From the NCBI GenBank assembly GCA_026397395.1, contig JAPLUV010000022.1:12226-48358 (forward strand): a DNA stretch of 36,133 nucleotides, read 5' to 3'. A program made the position numbers and the translations under genes. Source of the DNA: a candidate division SR1 bacterium (GTDB taxonomy: Bacteria > Patescibacteriota > Gracilibacteria > Absconditabacterales > Absconditicoccaceae). The notes below the pieces were generated by a model. The model was not told the origin of the DNA, made no database searches, and was given only the letters and a program-made list of their open reading frames with translations. Of the stretch, positions 27,140 to 36,133 are shown in pieces. Every line of letters starts with the position of its first letter. The stretch's first letter is position 1.

Positions 27140-27820
27140 ATGGCTATTACCAAAGCAAAAAAAGTAGATCTGATCAAACAATATATCCAGGATCTCAAAG
27201 ATGCCAAGAGTACCGTGATCGTAAGACAGACGGGAATCTCTGTAAGTACGGCGACGAGAGTCAGAAAAGATGTGTTGGTTAATGAGGGTAAACTCAATGT
27301 GGTCAGAAAGAGACTTTTCCTCAGAGCACTCAAGGATGCAGGATTGGAAGAAGTAACCGTTGATCAATTGGACGGAGCTATCTTCGCATTGTATGCTAAC
27401 GAAAACGAATTTGGTCCACTTAAAGCAGTCAACAAATATCTCAAAGAATTTAAAGCTGAAAACAAAGGAGCGGAATTCTCGTTTGTCGGAGGTTGGTTTG
27501 AGAAAAAACGACAGAGTGGGGAATACGTCTCAGAATTGGCAAATGTTCCATCCAAAGAAGAATCTCTTGCTAAACTTTGCTACCTATTCAACTATCCATT
27601 ATCATCACTCGCTTGTGTTATTAGCGAAGTTGCTAAGAAAAATGGAGCTCCAGTAGAGGAGAAGAGGGAAGAAGTGAAGGCTGAAGAGGCTGCACCTGTT
27701 GAGAGTTGAGAAGTTAAGGTTGAGGAAGTAAAAGCTGAAGAAACTCCAACAGAAGAAGTCAAAGCTGAAGAAGCGCCTGCCGTTGAGGAAACGCCAGCTG
27801 AAGAAGCTAAGGCAGAATAA
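27140..27820 (+). CDS. rplJ: 50S ribosomal protein L10 with acidic C-terminal tail
   Basis: 226 aa. Base of the L7/L12 stalk. Starts MAITKAKKVDLIKQYIQDL and continues KDAKSTVIVRQTGIS, the standard L10 opening, so ATG 27140 is preferred to an in-frame ATG at 27017. The latter would put 41 odd residues in front and begins inside the attenuator hairpin. The body keeps RKRLFLRALKDAG and a C-terminal helix region near SSLACVISEV for L7/L12 dimers. The last 45 or so residues are repeats of K-A-E-E/E-E-V/T-P-A, an acidic low-complexity tail absent in standard L10 (about 165-180 aa). One TGA (Gly) occurs in the tail. It is followed 55 nt later by rplL. Confidence 0.93.
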
Positions 27821-27875
27821 TCTTGTATACCAATCCAACTAATATATTTATTTTACTTTTGTAATACTTTATACA

Positions 27876-28262
27876 ATGGAATTATCAAAGAACGCTCAAA
27901 AGATACTGGAGCTCGTGAAAGAAATGAGTGCAGTAGAATTGAACCAATTAGTCAAAGCTATCGAAGAAGAATTTGGTGTAAGTGCTGCCGCTATGGTAGT
28001 ATCAGGAGGAGCTGCTGGTGGAGACGCTGGTGCTGCTGGAGCTGCTAATGCAGACTCTGTAAACATCGAGCTTACTGATATCGGACAACAAAAAATTGGT
28101 GTCATCAAAGTAGTAAAAGAATTGCTTGGTCTAGGACTTAAGGAAGCTAAAGATTTAGTTGAAAAAGCTCCTACAATCATTAAAGAAAAAGTAAAGTTCG
28201 AAGAAGCTGAAGGTATCAAGGCAAAATTGGAAGCTGAAGGAGCTACTATTTCATTTAAATAG
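27876..28262 (+). CDS. rplL: 50S ribosomal protein L7/L12
   Basis: 128 aa. N-terminal dimerisation helices ([20 protein letters not shown]), an Ala/Gly-rich hinge ([20 protein letters not shown]), then the factor-binding C-terminal domain with [20 protein letters not shown] and [20 protein letters not shown]. No TGA is used even though the hinge is Gly-rich (all GGx). Immediately follows rplJ, the universal order. Confidence 0.97.
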   Translation: MELSKNAQKILELVKEMSAVELNQLVKAIEEEFGVSAAAMVVSGGAAGGDAGAAGAANADSVNIELTDIGQQKIGVIKVVKELLGLGLKEAKDLVEKAPTIIKEKVKFEEAEGIKAKLEAEGATISFK

Positions 28263-28380
28263 ATCTTAGAGCTTAGAACTTAGTGCTTAGACTTTTTTTG
28301 TATTTTACATCACAAGTCTAAGGTCTAAAGACTCCCAACTAAGATCCAGTAGCAACTAAAATCTAAAGTTTCATTTATTT
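28263..28380. repeat. CTTAGACTT inverted/short-word repeat spacer
   Basis: CTTAGACTT (about 28285-28293) and AAGTCTAAG (about 28314-28322) form a nine-base inverted repeat amid TTAGAGCTTAGAACTTAG-type words; a T-run follows the left arm. Similar wording occurs at 15907-15925. It may terminate part of the rplJL transcript. Confidence 0.5.
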
Positions 28381-28397
28381 TTCGAAAGTAAAACACT

Positions 28398-29057
28398 ATG
28401 ACTATAACAGCAAAAGATGTCATTGAAGCTCAAGCACATATCGGTACGCTCAAATCAGAAGCACATCCCAAGACCAACAAGTATTGGGCTGAAGTTACCA
28501 ATGGAGTAGTAGTGATCAATCCAGAATCTGTTGCTCAGCAACTAGAAGCTGCTCGCATCAAGATCCAGGAAGCGAAGAAAGAAGGAAAAGAAATATTGGT
28601 CATTTCCGAAAAGAAAATGATCGCTGATGAACTAGCAATGCTAGGAGAGACGGCAAATATTTCTTATCTTAACTACAAGCAACCAGGAGGATTTATTACC
28701 AACTTCGAGACCTTCAAAAAAAGAATCGAATCTATGAACAGCATGGAACGTTTTGTCGAAAGTGAAAATTATAAAGCACTTACGAAGAAGGAACAACTCG
28801 TATACACCAGAAAACTTGCTAGAGTACTCAAGATATACAAAGGAGTTAAAAAGCTTACCAAAAAACCAGACCTTATCATCGTATTGGATGGACAAATGAT
28901 GGACAGCTTGATCAACGAGATCGTAAAATCTAAGATAGATAATATCATCATCGCCGGGACGAATTTCTCTAGACGATGGGATGAAGATAAAATTCTCGTG
29001 ACCAATATTGGAAGTAATAAAGCATTAAACTTCGTTCTCCAGACTATTATCAAGTAG
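28398..29057 (+). CDS. rpsB: 30S ribosomal protein S2
   Basis: 219 aa, slightly short for S2 (about 230-250). Recognised by AQAHIGTLKSEAHPKTNKYW (counterpart of the AGVHFGHQ...NPKM segment), ILVISEKKMIADELA, ISYLNYKQPGGFITNFETFK (counterpart of the RWLGG.LTNF motif), LTKKEQLVYTRKLARVL, PDLIIVLDG and IIIAGTNFS. The Trp-Leu-Gly-Gly element is replaced by Lys-Gln-Pro-Gly-Gly. No TGA. Its downstream partner is tsf, the classical rpsB-tsf order, with one small membrane gene inserted between them. Confidence 0.9.
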   Translation: MTITAKDVIEAQAHIGTLKSEAHPKTNKYWAEVTNGVVVINPESVAQQLEAARIKIQEAKKEGKEILVISEKKMIADELAMLGETANISYLNYKQPGGFITNFETFKKRIESMNSMERFVESENYKALTKKEQLVYTRKLARVLKIYKGVKKLTKKPDLIIVLDGQMMDSLINEIVKSKIDNIIIAGTNFSRRWDEDKILVTNIGSNKALNFVLQTIIK

Positions 29058-29097
29058 TGTGCAAATTGCCTTACGCAATTTATCATATATATCCTAC

Positions 29098-29511
29098 ATG
29101 GCAGAAACAACAACTCCCATTACTCCTCCCGTTACTCCGCAAGTACAAGCATATTTGCCCAGTAGTGTAGAAAAAAAGAGAGCAGTAGTGATGTATCTTC
29201 TCATCGGTATTATCTGATGATTGGGAAAGACAGATCAAAGTGAATATGAATCATTCCATCTCAAGCAAGCGATGGGCCGATGGATTATTTTTGTCTTATG
29301 TTTGTTCTTGTCACTGATATTATTGTTCATACCATTGATTAAATATATTCCATTATTCGTATTTCTAGGCATGATTATCATCCTTGGTTTGTGTATCAAA
29401 CAGGCAAGCGATGGCAAGTTCGGCATAAAAAAAGAAAATAGTTTATCTCTCTTCGCTGGAATAGGCGAGTGGATACTTGGCATATTTGAGATCAAACCAG
29501 ACAAACAATAA
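29098..29511 (+). CDS. Small membrane protein inserted between rpsB and tsf
   Basis: 137 aa. A Pro/Thr-rich N-terminus (MAETTTPITPPVTPQVQAYL) is followed by a hydrophobic segment VVMYLLIGIIGG (two adjacent TGA glycines, 29215-29220). Then come SEYESFHLKQAMGRWIIFVL and long membrane helices (CLFLSLILLFIPLIKYIPLF; VFLGMIIILGLCI), and a soluble end. Probably three to four membrane spans. The H-x-KQA-x-x-W pattern recalls DUF4870/Tic20-like small membrane proteins. No function can be given. It interrupts the otherwise conserved rpsB-tsf pair. Confidence 0.75.
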
Positions 29512-29557
29512 TACAATTTATCATTTCAACACTTTATCATTTTATCAAGAAGTTAAG

Positions 29558-30358
29558 ATGTGAAATATAGAACTATTGAAACAATTGAGAGAAATCTCAT
29601 TTGCTCCTATCAAAGATTGTAAAGAAGCCTTAGCTGAAGCTAACGATGATTTAGCACTTGCGCAAGATATTCTTCGCAAAAAGGGTATCGCTAAAGCCGG
29701 TAACAGAGTAGAACGCGAAACCAAAGAAGGTATTGTAAGAATTGAAACAAGAGATGGACGAATTATTGGTCTCAAGTTGAGTTGCGAGACTGACTTTGTG
29801 GCAAAAAATGAAAATTTCCAAGAAATATTCAATAATATTTTCGACCAACTTGCTACCCAGAAGAAAGAAGTAGAAAAGATAGAAGATCTTGATCCTGCAT
29901 TTGCAGAAAAGATTACTGCTGAAGTTCAAGAATTTATGGGAAAGACATGAGAAAATATGAAGATCGGCGCTGTATTAATCACAGCTAAACCAGCATTTGT
30001 CTACAATCATCCAGGAAATAGAGTAGCAACCGTTATCGAATATATTGGTGATGATGAATCTGTTGCCAAAGAAGTTGCCCTTCAAGTAACCGCTATGAAT
30101 CCATTATATATTTCTTTCGATGAAGTAAATAAAGATGAAATAGCTAAGCTTACCGAAGAATTTGGCGCAGAGCTCAAAGCAGCTGGGAAGCCAGAAGCAA
30201 TGATCGCAGGTATCGTAGAAGGTAAGATCAAGAAGGCACTTGCAGAAAATGTTTTGCTTGAGCAAGAATATATTAGAGACGCAGGTAAGAAGATCAAAGA
30301 TATCTTGCCAGCAGGTTTCCAAGTTACTGGATTCAAAAGAATAGCTCTCTGAAGTTAG
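29558..30358 (+). CDS. tsf: Translation elongation factor Ts
   Basis: 266 aa. Nucleotide exchange factor for EF-Tu. Starts ATG-TGA (Met-Gly), then NIELLKQLREISFAPIKDCK and EALAEANDDLALAQDILRKK (UBA-like domain). The EF-Tu-contacting LSCETDFVAKNENF motif follows, then the core domain (IGAVLITAKPAFVYNHPGN; ALQVTAMNPLYISFDEV) and the C-terminal VLLEQEYIRDAGKKIKDIL. Three TGA codons: codon 2, after FMGKT, and the third-last codon (RIALG-S-TAG). The standard code would lose the UBA start and split the protein in two. Confidence 0.95.
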
Positions 30359-30387
30359 TAGTGAGTATAAAGTATAAAGTAGTGAGT

Positions 30388-30424
30388 ATCCCCGATTCCC
30401 AATAAACCAATTCCCAATAAACTA
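30388..30424. repeat. ATTCCCAATAAAC tandem words
   Basis: GATTCCCAATAAACC then AATTCCCAATAAAC. Related words occur at 31068-31104 (AATTCCGAATAAACC) and 35260-35292 (GATTCCCAATTCCCGATAAAC), each in the spacer between expression genes. Confidence 0.55.
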
Positions 30425-30469
30425 TTGTTTCAATACATACAATCGATTTTAATTATTTACTATTACAAT

Positions 30470-31039
30470 ATGCAAAAGTATGATGTTGTACTGCTCTTGG
30501 ACGCAAAGTTGTCTGATACAGAACGCAAAGCTGTGCTTGCAGACATGGAGAAATCTCTCGGCAAGACAATCTTGGAAAAAGACGATATGGGTATCCAAGC
30601 ATTAGCATACAATTTATCTGACAAGATAGGTCAGAATTCAGCGTATATGGTTTCTTACTATGTACAATCTCCTGCTGCAGATATCATCGCATTCCAAAAG
30701 GACTTAGTATATAACAAGTCTGTAAAAAGATATGTAGTCTACAAAATGGATGCTACTGAACCTTTTTTCACATTCGCAGCCCTCAACAAAGAATTGACTG
30801 ACATCATTGACGGACGAGACCAAAAGAAATTGGGACAAAAACTCACCTTCGTTGCAGACAAAAGAAATGCAAAATATTTGAACTGGAAAGCAATTCCATT
30901 ACTCAAGAAATATGTATCTAGATTTGGTAATATCAAACCAAGAAAATATACGGGTAACTCAGTGAGCCTCCAAAAGAAACTACGTGAGACTATTTTGAGA
31001 GCTAGAGAGTTGGGATTATTAGAATATGCAAAGGACTAA
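30470..31039 (+). CDS. rpsF-rpsR: Fusion of 30S ribosomal proteins S6 and S18
   Basis: 189 aa, one uninterrupted frame without TGA. Residues 1 to about 110 are S6: MQKYDVVLLLDAKLSDTERK, then IQALAYNLSDKIGQNSAYMV and DLVYNKSVKRYVVYKM. Residues about 125-189 are S18: NAKYLNWKAIPLLKKYVSRF, then GNIKPRKYTGNSVSLQKKL and RETILRARELGLLEYAKD. These align with the E. coli S18 segments YKDIATLKNYI, GKI.PSRITG and RAIKRARYLSLLPY. In other bacteria rpsF and rpsR are separate neighbours, and S6 and S18 form a heterodimer on the 30S platform, so the fusion ties known partners. The S18 N-terminal basic stretch is short. A longer start at 30425 is less likely. Confidence 0.9.
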   Translation: MQKYDVVLLLDAKLSDTERKAVLADMEKSLGKTILEKDDMGIQALAYNLSDKIGQNSAYMVSYYVQSPAADIIAFQKDLVYNKSVKRYVVYKMDATEPFFTFAALNKELTDIIDGRDQKKLGQKLTFVADKRNAKYLNWKAIPLLKKYVSRFGNIKPRKYTGNSVSLQKKLRETILRARELGLLEYAKD

Positions 31040-31151
31040 AAAATGGAAAATGGAGAATGGAAGATTGAAAATTCCGAATATACGAATTCCGAATAAACCA
31101 ATAACAATAACATCAATGACTAATATATTTAACTTATAACAATAAGACGAG

Positions 31152-31307
31152 ATGGCAAGTAAACTCAGGAGAGTAAGGAAATATTCTCGACGTAAGAGAC
31201 TCAATAAACATGGTTTCAGAGAAAGAATGCAAACAGCAGGCGGAAGAAAAGTTCTAGCAAGAAGAAGAGCAAAAGGAAGAAAACAACTTACTGTGCAACA
31301 CGCATAG
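31152..31307 (+). CDS. rpmH: 50S ribosomal protein L34
   Basis: 51 aa, highly basic. [20 protein letters not shown], then [20 protein letters not shown] and AKGRKQLTV match the universal L34 core GFR.RM.T..GR.VL..RR.KGR..L. Slightly longer than usual (44-46 aa) at both ends. In most bacteria rpmH sits beside rnpA near the origin; here it lies between the S6-S18 fusion and rpoB. No TGA. Confidence 0.93.
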   Translation: MASKLRRVRKYSRRKRLNKHGFRERMQTAGGRKVLARRRAKGRKQLTVQHA

Positions 31308-31399
31308 GCTAAGTTTTTTTGCAAAAGAAAAGCTGAACAACAACGCGGGTAATTAGCAACTTCAATCAATGTTTATTTTCTTAATCAACATTACATCCT

Positions 31400-34300
31400 A
31401 TGGCTGCAAAACAAACTTCAAAAAAATCTCCAAAGGAGATCAAAAAGACAAGTAAAGCAAAGCAGACACCAGTGACCAAGAAATCAGTGAAACCAGCAAA
31501 AAAAGTAGAGAAGAAAATCGTTAAAGTTGTCAAAAAGGCAACGAAAGTCGCCGCACCAAAGCAGGCAAGCAAGAGCAAGAAACCGATCATTGCTGTCAGT
31601 AGACCAACAGCTCCCGTTGCTCCTCGCAAGCCAGAAATTTCCAAAAAAGCGGCTGAGATTTTCAAAGGCTACTACAAAGAAGGAGAAAGAATCTTCTTGC
31701 GCAAGCCAAGAAAATTTACTGGATTCCCTGATCTTTTGGCATTACAGAAGAAAGGCTACGAAAGCTTTATCAATATTTACATGCACAAATTATTTGCCAA
31801 CATCAATCCTGTTTGGGATATTGCTGGTGAAAAAATGTTCGTAGAAATTGATGATATCAAAGTATCAGAGCCAATCGACGATGCTAAAACCTGCAAGAGA
31901 AAAGAATTGACCTACGGAGGTATCATTACTGGTAGGATCAAACTTAACGAAGTCACTGATGATGGTAAAAAGAAAACTGAAAAAACCTTATTTAGCAAGC
32001 GTGCAAATATAGGTATTTTGCCTATTATGACGCCATCGGCTTCCTACATTATCAATGGAGTAGAGAGAGTTATTATCTCACAAATTATCAGATCATACGG
32101 TATCTTCTATGCACAGAAGGAATTTAAATATGCATTCAAAATTATCCCAGAAAACGGACCTTGGCTTGAAGTACAGGTTGAAAAATCTGGCGTCGTCGTG
32201 GCGAGAATCAACAAGTCTAGGAAGTTTCCTATCACGTCTTTGCTCAGAATCCTTGGTGCAGAAACAGACGAACAAATCAGAGCATTCTTCACTGACTGTT
32301 TCGAAGAAGAAGATTTCAACTATTTAGAAACAACACTCAAAAAAGATACGACTACAGATGCATTGTCAGCTGCAGAATTTGTGTACAACAAGATTAGACC
32401 AGGAGAATTGATTGATGCAGAGTCAGCATTAGGCTATATCAAAAATCAATTTCTTTCTCCAGATAGAATCTTTGTCGGTAGAATTGCAAGACGCAAAATC
32501 AATGCAAAATTAGGACTCAAGAAATCATTAGACGGAGATATCGCTAATGTTATCGATGGTGATGATTTAGTAGCTGCGCTCAAATATCTCTTCAATTTGT
32601 CAAATTACAAAAAAGGATATTATGTAGATGATTCCGATCACTTGTCCAACAAGCGTATTAGAATGGTAGGAGAAATCCTCTATGCTCATCTCCAACCCGT
32701 GATGAGAAAATTCGTCAAAAGTATCAAAGGAAAACTTTCTATCTTGAATTCTGAAACACCACTCAAGATTACGGATCTCGTAAACTTCAAAATCATAGAT
32801 AATGCGATCAAGAGTTTCTTCGCAACATCACAATTGTCTCAGTTTTTGGATCAGATCAATCCATTATCTGAAATCGAACATAAGAGAAGAATCACAGCTC
32901 TATGACCGGGCGGTCTCAAAAGAGAAACTGCTAAGTTTGAAGTGCGTGATGTCCATCCATCTCATTATGGAAGAATTTGTCCTATCGAAACGCCTGAAGG
33001 ACAAAACATTGGACTGGTAATTTACCAATCATTATATTCCAAAGTAAATGATGAAGGATTCCTCGAGACACCAGCGCTCAAGATCCATCGTGAAGTAGAA
33101 GCCAAAAAAGATAAATTGATCAATAGAATAGCTCATCGTGATATTGTGCAACTAGATGCAAAGGGCAAAGAACTCAAAACGGTGCTTGTCAAAGAAGATC
33201 ATTACATCGATGAAAAAGGAGCGAAAGCTATCGAAGCTTGTTATGGTAAACTTGGTAAAATGATTTCAGTAAAACCATTTTTTACTCATGAAGTAGAATA
33301 CATTTCTCCAGAATTAGATGAGAGATATTACGTTGCAGATGCAACAACACCTATCGATGAATGGAATAATATTACAACTATTCGTGTAGCTGCAAGACAT
33401 TTCAACGAAATGGAAATGTTCCATGTTAACGATGTTACGCATATGGATGTCAGTCTTTCACAATTATTTAGTCCAAATACATCACTTATTCCTTTTGTAG
33501 ATCATAATGATGCGGTACGTGCATCTATTGCGACTAACCAGCAAAGACAGGCATTACCATTGCTCAAAAATGATGTGCCATTAGTGGGTACAGGATTGGA
33601 AGCAGATATTGTGCAGATGACACACGCGGTTATCAAAGCAGAAGACGAAGGAGAAGTAATCTATGTCGATGGAAAAAGAGTTAAAGTAAAATACAAGAGC
33701 GGAGCCAAAGAATATCAGTTGATTAACTTCGCAAGATCAAATAGTAAAACATGTATCAATCAGTTACCAAGAGTTTCCTTAGGCCAAAAGGTCAAGAAAT
33801 GAGACCTTCTTGCTGAAGGACCATGTTCTATCGGTGGAGAAATGGCTCATGGAAAGAATCTAAGAATTGCATTTATGCCATGGAAATGATACAACTATGA
33901 AGATGCGATTGTTATCTCACAGAGATTAGTAAAGGATGATGAACTCACGTCCGTACAAATCGAAGAATATGAATTAGAAGTTGCAGATACCAAACTCTGA
34001 CCTGAAGAAACAACCAACGACATCCCAGGTATTTCAATGATTAAGTTGAAGAACTTAGATGATGATGGTATCGTAAGAATTGGAGCGAGAGTAAAATGAT
34101 GAGATATTCTTGTTGGTAAAATTACTCCAAAATCAGAAGGAGAACTAACACCAGAAGAGAAACTCATTCAAGCAATTTTCGGAGACAAATCCAAAAATGT
34201 GAAAGATACCTCATTATATGTACCATCTGGAAGCGAAGGAAAGGTAATCGAAGTCGTAGTATTGGACGCGAAGAAAGGAGACAACCTGATGGCAGGAGTC

Positions 34301-35218
34301 AGAAAAAAGATTAAAGTCTATGTAGCCACAACTCGTAAGATAGAAATCGGAGATAAACTAGCAGGTAAACATGGAAACAAGTGAGTTATTTCCATCGTAG
34401 TTCCAGAAGAAGATATGCCATATACGCAAGACGGTGAGCCAGTAGATGTTGTGCTCAATCCACTTGGAGTAGTTTCTCGTATGAACCTTGGACAGCTATT
34501 TGAAGCGCAACTTGGATTTATCGCGAAACATTTAGGCGTAACATTTGCTGTACCTACATTCTCTAAGTTTGGAGCAGATGATTTGGCAGAAATTACGAGA
34601 CTCTGTGGATTGGATGATCTTAAGATGAACGTTTACAATGGCGCTTCAGGAGAAGCATACGGACAAAAAGTGACGGTAGGATATATGCATATTTTGAAAC
34701 TCGTCCACATGGTAGAAGACAAAATCCATGCAAGATCAGTTGGACCATATTCATTGATTACCCAACAACCACTTGGAGGAAAATCTAGACAAGGAGGTCA
34801 GAGATTCGGAGAAATGGAGGTATGGTCATTGGAAGCATATTCTGCAGTATATACCTTGCAAGAAATGTTGACAGTCAAATCAGATGATGTTATCGGAAGA
34901 AATAAATTATACGAAGCGGTAATCAAAGGACAGAAACCAAAGATAGGAGGATTACCTGAATCATTCAACTTGTTGACCTACCTATTCAAAGGATTGTGTC
35001 AAAACATCGAACCGCTTACTTACGAAGAACTTGAACAAGAACATGAAGCAAGACTCAAGAAAATAGTTAATCTTGGATTATCTGGCGTCATGAGTGGTTC
35101 AGTGAGTGGTAACGAAACTGCTCCAACAGAAGGAGCTGAAGATGAAGTGTCACAAGAAAAAGAAGAAATTATTGATAATGTTATCAAGGAAATGGAAGAT
35201 TTCGGAGACCTTGAATAG
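31400..35218 (+). CDS. rpoB: DNA-directed RNA polymerase subunit beta with lysine-rich N-terminal extension
   Basis: 1272 aa. Catalytic beta subunit. Residues 1 to about 80 are a Lys/Ala/Pro-rich, histone-H1-like tail ([20 protein letters not shown]) not part of the family fold. The core then begins ([20 protein letters not shown]). The rifampicin region reads [20 protein letters not shown] then RITALGPGGL, followed by [20 protein letters not shown]. Thr replaces the usual Ser at E. coli position 531 (codon 32894-32896). Other family blocks are [39 protein letters not shown] and [20 protein letters not shown]. About seven TGA codons, several on invariant glycines. TAG stop at 35216; rpoC follows after 108 nt. 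Confidence 0.97.
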
Positions 35219-35326
35219 TAATAGTAAACTGGAATCTGGAAGCTGTTTATCTGGCCGACCCGATTCCCAATTCCCGATAAACTAATTCCAAAAAATAGAT
35301 TTTATCATCTTACAAGCAAAACAAGC

Positions 35327-36133
<807 letters not shown>

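Noticed and set aside
28398-29057. Ribosomal protein L1 as the gene after rplL
   Set aside because: Motifs (NF-T-F after a Gly-Gly element, PDLIIVLDG, following tsf) fit S2, not L1.

Overview
The window is a low-GC bacterial chromosome segment that only makes sense when UGA is read as glycine (translation table 25). Many conserved genes (obg, pnp, RuBisCO, AMP phosphorylase, pyruvate kinase, tsf, rpoB, rpoC) carry in-frame TGA exactly where the families need Gly, and every complete gene can be closed with TAA or TAG. This code, together with a RuBisCO/AMP salvage cluster, points to Absconditabacteria (SR1). Gracilibacteria (BD1-5) share the code and are the main alternative. Start codons have almost no Shine-Dalgarno sequence in front of them. 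Intrinsic terminators and sigma70-like promoters (-35 often TTGCAA) are easy to see.

Layout: 1-1484 (minus) is a partial CCA-adding enzyme invaded by short repeats. 1626-4631 holds an envelope cluster: a GT4 glycosyltransferase, a DedA-like membrane protein and an MGDG/UgtP-type glycosyltransferase. 4632-4775 is a tiny transcription unit with a tRNA-like remnant lacking an anticodon arm. 4928-6999 holds obg and rlmH. 7006-8355 is an accessory patch with a toxin-antitoxin pair and a HicB-like protein visible only in the recoded frame. 8516-12057 holds a histidine phosphatase, pnp with a leader hairpin, and an anchored GyrI-like protein. 12183-13658 (minus) encodes a secreted SLH-like surface protein with a 16-Gly linker written mostly in TGA. 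It is transcribed divergently from a phosphotyrosine phosphatase-HIT fusion.

14925-20832 is the metabolic core: ribose-1,5-bisphosphate isomerase, RuBisCO, an unknown 205-aa protein, AMP phosphorylase and a short pyruvate kinase. Together the first three enzymes would turn AMP + Pi into ribose-1,5-bisphosphate, then ribulose-1,5-bisphosphate, and with CO2 into two 3-phosphoglycerates. Lower glycolysis ending in pyruvate kinase would then yield ATP. An SDR-like gene and a small convergent gene follow.

21905-22500 has no convincing protein gene, but has a minus-strand promoter, a branched inverted-repeat structure and a minus-strand terminator: a candidate non-coding RNA. 22566-26843 is an unrecognised three-gene module dominated by a 1147-aa protein with about 25 in-frame TGA codons.

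26890 to the end is an expression-machinery cluster: L10 leader with attenuator, rplJ, rplL, rpsB, a small membrane protein, tsf, an S6-S18 fusion, rpmH, rpoB and the start of rpoC. The most abundant proteins here (L7/L12, S2, S6-S18, L34) use no TGA.

All identifications are from reading translations and motifs by eye; no database search was run.
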